From: Stenogyne calaminthoides
Lineage: Eukaryota; Streptophyta; Magnoliopsida; Lamiales; Lamiaceae
Length of the DNA: 64,000 nucleotides
Assembly (NCBI GenBank): GCA_037126765.1
Contig: JBBCBC010000022.1
Coordinates: forward strand, 20,241,758-20,305,757
Direction of reading: 5' to 3'
Position 1 is the first letter of the stretch. Every line of letters begins with the position of its first letter. Shown here piece after piece: positions 58,754 through 64,000 of the stretch. The position numbers were made by a program, and so were the translations under genes. The notes beneath the pieces are model-generated. The model was not told the DNA's origin and ran no database searches. It was given only the letters and a program-made list of their open reading frames with translations.

Positions 58754-61700
58754 ATGACTTACACCATATTCGACAAACTGGCTGAATCCAAAAGCCATGG
58801 TATGAGTACGTGGTTTCTCTGGAGAGTACATCCAACGCGGCTCATGAAGAAGAGGTGCTACACTTGATCCGATTAGCAAAGCTGACAAATCTAGTCGCAA
58901 GCCAACCGGAGGCCGAATACTCGAAAGAGGTAATCGAGTTTATTTCAAATCTGGAGATAGATGAGGAAGATCGTATTGAGTCCAAAATTTCTATTTTCCA
59001 TCTAGAGCATACCTCCAATTATGTAGATTTTGTACGGGAGCAGTATATAATCCCTAAAAATTTAAATGTTGTTTTTGAGTTATGTGATAGAGGAGAGGAT
59101 CCTTCAACTTATATGTTGGGACGGGAGCAGGAATATCTTGATAGGATAACTGAGCATCCTATTAAGTTTGAGGCGACTCTGCATAAACGACATTTGAAGC
59201 CGAAGTACAGAGTTTTGATGGACATTGTTAGTAAGTGTATTATGAGCAGATCGGGGAGCTTTGAGCAGATAAGCACTCCCAAGCTCCGATTGATGGCGGC
59301 AATAGAAGATTCACCCACCAAGGATTTCAACTGGCTGAAATATCTGATTAAGGAGGTGAGTGACCAGGCAAAGTGTTGGGGAATAAGTTGCACAAATCTA
59401 TTCGGGGTGAATATTTAAATACATATTTAATTCTTTAATTATTACTAGCATGAATTAATCCTATATTAATTCAAATAATAATCTAACAACATATCATGCA
59501 TATAATAATTCACGTAAAACCTACACATGCGGAATTCTACGAGTTCACGTGAACGTACCTCTTGGGATGGCAACGGTATGGCTGATTAGACTAACCGCAA
59601 GGACTTCCCAAGTATTCCCTTAGTCCTCGTTCTACTATCCGGTGGAAGGATTCTTGTGAACGATTTAACAAAAGGAAAAATAAATATGTTGCACCACCTT
59701 TGTGGATTTACTAATTTTTCCAGCACATGGAATTGTACACAACTCACAATTATCGTTTTTCAAAAAAATACAACCTGTCGACGTTACAAAATATTTGATA
59801 TTTTATCGACGCTGATATTTTTCCGAAAAACTAATTTTCGTGTGTTACTGGGAATGAAACATTCATCCCCTATTTATAGAGGCCAAGGTGGACGAAAATT
59901 TGTGATAAAATAATGTGGGAAAATCTTTTCTTGATCTTCAAGAAATCTTGAATATCTCTTATATTCTTTTTCCCATAATTATAATATTCCACAAAAATCC
60001 CACCTACTCTATTTTATGGATTATTTTCAAAAATTTAGGCTTGCAAGAAACCAAGATTTGGATCTTCTTGAATTTATGAGATATTCTTGTATTTCAAGAA
60101 ATACATATCTTCCATAATATCTTTTCAAGAAAATCAAGAAAATCTTTCTTGCCCTCTATTTTCAAAATTTCAAAAATATCATTATAAATAATCAAGTGGG
60201 AGATTTCTTGAATTTAATGAGATAATCTTGTATTCCAAGAATACATATCTTCATTCCATAACAAAATTCAAAGAAAATCTTTCTCCCAACATATTTATAA
60301 TTTTTGAAAATTTTAGTTGGAAAATTAAGCAACAATATTTATTTTATTTTAATCGCCTTTTCAGTTAATGGACTATATGTTGGGCTACTCAGGGGGCCTT
60401 TAGGAGAATTAAGATTGGACCTTCTAATGGACCTTGAATATCTAATATTGAGCCACAATATAATTCAAGCCCATAAATATTAATTAATCCCACTACATAA
60501 TTAATATTGCACTATCCATCTTAACCCATATTACAGTCAATATGGCTCCCGATCATTATTTCCCGTGTTTAAGATTATCTAGCCCATTAATTAATTCAAG
60601 CCACTGAAATAGCTTTCCATTAATTAATATCTTTTATCCTTGGTCAAGGAACGGTTCAACATTATTATCCATACCGAAAACTAATTCCACTTGCAAGATT
60701 TGGTATGATAAAGCTTATGAACCTCGCAAGGGGGCAAATCGAACAAGTGTACTTGCACTTCTTCGTATTAAATCTTAGCAATCACATGTGACCAATAATA
60801 TTGCCCAAGATAAAAAAGTATTGAATCTCATTGATTAAGCTACCCATGATAAGTCAAAGCAATAGTTACCAATCCCACGTGATCCTATTTAAGGGGCGAA
60901 GATTAAGAAATAACGAACCACTGAGGTCTAATTCTTCCTTGTTCAGTACTGAAGAATTTATCCTCCTGTAGGTCCTATTCAATCAGTCATGCACTAGTGT
61001 AATCTCTTGGTCAAGACAAGCCAATCTGAGCCTTACACTTCAACCTTTCACGATGGGTTGTTCATTTCCATCCAGGTCGTGAATAACGTACTTTTAGTTA
61101 CAAGGGACTGTTAATTTAATCTTCTGTGATCTGGTATCACTAAATTAACTACAATGTAACACGTACAACTTATTGAACAGTTATGCAGTAAATATATGTA
61201 ACATTCAATAATATTTAAAGCATCAGTGATAAACAATTTATTTCAGTAAATAAGTCTGAAAATTCAGTTTCGATTATACAAAGTAAAAAGCATACTTTCC
61301 AGTATAATCCCAACACCAAGCTCATAAAGAAGGAGTATGGATCTATCTCAATAAAAGGCAAGATACTCCATGCCACCAAAATAGCCTTTATTTTGGAGAT
61401 GTGTCGAGATGAGGAGGATATCTTTGCCAACACCACTCCATTCCCAAAGTCTAAGGTGATGTTCAAGCCCGTTGCCACCAAGAAGTCTATCAAAGGGAAG
61501 AAAGAGAAGAAGGTGGAATCACCTGCTGCTGCTACTGAAGAAGCCCAAAAAGACAAGGGGAAGACTTTGTTGGAGATCAAGAGGGAGAAGGGTGAAACTT
61601 TGAAGAAGAAGACTCTTGCTCCAAAGTGCAAAAGTATGGTGATTCTCACTGATGAGGAGGAGAGTGAGACTAAGGAGATACAACCTGAGAGCCAAAAAGC

Positions 61701-64000
61701 TCAGAAATCGCCTTTGCATGTGTTGGCTCAGGTTATATCAACTGAACAGGAGCAAACTGAGGAGCAAGTCTTCTCTGAGGTTCTTGAGACGTCACTAAGC
61801 TCTGACAAGTTCTCTCAAGAAATTTTCCAAGGACCTCAGACCTCAGAGCAAGTTCAGATTCCTGCTGAGGAAGCACCTGCTCAGACCTCCGAGCAAACTC
61901 AGATTCCTGCTGAGGAAGTGCCAGCTCAGACCTCAGAACCAATTCAGATTCAGACTCAGGAGCTGCCTGCCCAATCCTCAGATACTGCTGAGACTCAGGA
62001 GATGCCGAACCTTGATGAGCTCCTGAGTGATCCATTCCTAGATCATTCAGCAGATTTTTCTACTAGACCTGAGAGCCCGAAGTTCAAGAAGGGCGAAGCT
62101 GAAGAGACAGAGTGGCGAAGCAAGGGGGAACGGTTCATTCTAGACCGCTACCCTGAGCTTAGCTCATTCCCTGACCTCCAAGACATCTTCTTCAGATTGA
62201 GGTCAATAGTCTATATCCTCAACCAGACCTTGCCTGAAATGCTCAACATCGCTTCATTCAGAGGTGAAGACTGGTGGAACGAGGAAACAGTCGTGCTTAC
62301 TGAATTCTCAGGATTCAGAAAAACCAAGCTCAGGATGAAAATTTCTGACTTTGATGAGCTGGTTAAGAAGAAAGTTGTTGAGAGGAAGGATGCTGAAGTT
62401 GGTGCCCCGAGCTCCAAAGACAAATCTCATGATGGGGACCAACAAGGGGATGATGAGAGTCAATCTCATAAGGAGAAAAGACAAGATCGATCTTTGAAGA
62501 GCTCGTTGTCAAACATCCTCGATCGGGTTAGCCTTCAGGTAACTTTTGGCACTACTAAAAATTATGTCAAGATTACTGAAGTACCTATCTTTAATTCTGT
62601 AATGTCTGATATGCAGACTGAGGCTCAGGTGGACACCCAAGCTCAGGGTGATGTTTGAAGCTTCGAGTTCAGCCGAGACTCAGAAGCCGAACAACCGCTC
62701 AGAAAAACAAAGAGATCATATATGCTTCTGAGATTGATCTCACCCCAGTAATGGAGAAGCTAGAGAAGGTTGAGTCAATCTTGAACAGAGTTGCTCAGAT
62801 TGAGGAGGTATTGGCCAACCAGAATCAAAAAATGGAAAGTATGAATTCTTCTTCAGAACTGTTGCAACTTCAGAACACTCTGACTGAGAAGCTAACCTCC
62901 ATGGAAGGAAAGATGGAAGAGAAGATGGAAGGGGTCAAAGCTGAGATAAGTGCAGAGCTGAAGCAGAAGCATCAGGAAAAGACTACATATCTTGAAGCTA
63001 AATTGGTGGAGAAGAATGAGATGCTAGTCAAGAATGTTGTTGAGGAGATGAGCTTAATGCTCATGGCCAAGATTACAGACATGGTCAAAGAAGCTCTCTC
63101 CAGCCAATTTGCTCAGATGTCTGAAGAGTTCTCCATAGCAAAGAACCACCTAAGAAGGCTCGAAGAAGAGCAAGATCAGTTGGCAGGGGAAGTGCGTAGT
63201 GTCAGTAAGGAGTAGTACCATATGGACACAGCACTCTCCAGACTTCTGCCCAAGTATGGTTCCAAGAAGGGGGAAAGACCCGGAGCTGATCTGAGAAAGT
63301 TATTGTAACATACTTTGGAAAGAAAGGCTGGCAAAGAATCAGAAAAGAAAAAGATTGCTGAAGCCATGCAAGAAGTCGAAGCCACTGAGAAGCTGAAGTT
63401 CAAGATGGTGGAGAAGCCAGTCTACACTCAGGTTTCTGAAGAAACAATGCAAGAAGTAGCTGCAGAGAAACTGAGTGATAGAAGAAGAGTTGGGACAAGC
63501 CAAGCTGGAGCTGAATTGCCTATTAAAAGGAACGCTGTGGCTTTGGTTGAGCCTGAGGGCAAAAGAGCTAAGGCTTCTAAGCCAACTCAAAGGAAGTTGA
63601 TTCTGGATATTGAAGAGTCTGAGGGAGAGCCTTAAAAGAAAGTCTCCAATACAAGAAGTGCTCCGAGATCACTCCAAGTTGAGCAAGCCAAGAAAACTGC
63701 TGCTTCTGTTTCTGGAGTTCCCGTGATCAGAAAGAAGATGGAAGAAGAGCAGAAGAGAAGGAGTGGTTTCAAGAAGTTCGCGAGCAAGAGGAGAGGGACT
63801 GCAAAAGCACAAAAATGGTTGCATGTTGACAAGTGGATGCCAATCCAGTTCAACGATGCATGGGAAGAGATTAAACGAACCTTTTGGTTTTATTACGATG
63901 TGCTAAGAGAATGGAGAGGGGAGAGCTCAGATTCTAATGAGGCTTCCATTGACTATCTACTGACCTTTTATCCAAAGTATCTTCAAGGATGGATCAATCT
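58754..64000 (+). pseudogene. A2 third ORF, split by C solo LTR and continuing past window
   Basis: The counterpart of A1 7216-10750. ATG 58754 (MTYTIFDKLAES) is followed by a one-base deletion near 58790. A 200-codon frame, 58810-59373, holds the conserved N-terminal domain (EYLDRI, LKPKYRVLMDIVSKCIM). The C solo LTR interrupts it at 59374-61315. The frame resumes at 61316 with a Glu/Gln-rich middle region containing three repeats of EQ(V/T)QIPAEE(A/V)PAQTSE type (61850-61960). A frameshift near 62655 precedes a coiled-coil region (62750-63215). TAG 63213-63215, TAA near 63306 and TAA near 63633 replace sense codons of A1. No membrane segment was seen. Confidence 0.78.
59374..61315 (-). mobile_element. 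Solo LTR of family C, minus strand
   Basis: The reverse complement of the LTR at 38123-39950, 1942 bp, with ends TGTTGGGG and CCCAACA on the plus strand. Flanks are CAAAG (59369-59373) and CCAAG (61316-61320), a 5-bp duplication with one difference. The TATA box reads TATTTATA on the plus strand near 59873. It contains no primer site or internal sequence, so it is a solo LTR. It interrupts the A2 third ORF. Confidence 0.92.

Larger units (their letters stand above)
41412..64000 (+). mobile_element. Copia LTR retrotransposon A2 (SIRE-like), 3' end outside window
   Basis: The second family A copy: 5' LTR (41412-52224 including a nested array), primer site, gag, protease, integrase, reverse transcriptase, RNase H and third ORF, running off the window in the third ORF. 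It carries the B array in its LTR and a minus-strand C solo LTR in its third ORF. Long frames survive, but stops in gag, integrase and ORF3, and a deletion of the reverse transcriptase Asp, make it non-autonomous. The predicted target duplication is TATGT (41407-41411). Confidence 0.93.

Noticed and set aside
59420..61300. Independent intergenic region with its own genes inside A2
   Set aside because: It is the reverse complement of the C LTR at 38123-39950, so it is a solo LTR insertion.

Overview
The window is flowering-plant nuclear DNA, probably from a eudicot, taken from a repeat-rich and gene-poor region. No intact host gene is visible. The evidence is the mix of mobile elements (Copia LTR retrotransposons of the SIRE type with an extra ORF after pol, a hAT element, a Helitron-type helicase remnant, Stowaway MITEs and a SINE-like head), plant-style TATA boxes and telo-boxes, and long AT-rich spacers.

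Layout. 1-13515: Copia element A1, whose 5' LTR is cut by the window edge; gag, pol and a third ORF are all broken. 13946-17680: element D, with two ~1.73 kb LTRs around ~270 bp of non-coding DNA and a perfect 5-bp target duplication. 17686-24402: AT-rich intergenic DNA with an inverted repeat, a 38-bp tandem repeat, two copies of a promoter-like leader and a small GC-rich fragment. 24403-28018: complete hAT element with a perfect 8-bp target duplication and a dead transposase gene on the minus strand. About 28090-32756: decayed Helitron with PIF1-type helicase motifs and a 3' hairpin. 32310-34490: two Stowaway MITEs, a SINE-like fragment and a tandem repeat. 34566-36622: solo LTR of family A with a perfect duplication. 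38123-41411: 5' part of LTR element C, with a CpG-rich island. 41412-64000: Copia element A2, inserted in C and running off the window. A2 carries two nested insertions: a tandem array of five B-family LTRs (42885-51657) in its 5' LTR, and a minus-strand solo C LTR (59374-61315) in its third ORF.

How the parts relate. A1 and A2 are copies of one family and serve as references for each other. B and D have LTR ends, primer-binding sites and polypurine tracts like those of A but no coding capacity, so they look like passengers that use the A machinery (inference). A2 sits in C while a C LTR sits in A2, so both families were active over an overlapping period.

Two sequence-quality patterns matter to any user. 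First, in patches of the A, B and D copies, CAG/CTG trinucleotides of the clean copy are replaced by CG-containing strings, usually with an indel, and this breaks many ORFs. Second, 12.4-16.5 kb is braided: blocks of LTR alternate with exact blocks of flanking DNA from 13.5-20.7 kb, in colinear order. Both look more like consensus errors than biology, so many frameshifts here should not be trusted without reads.
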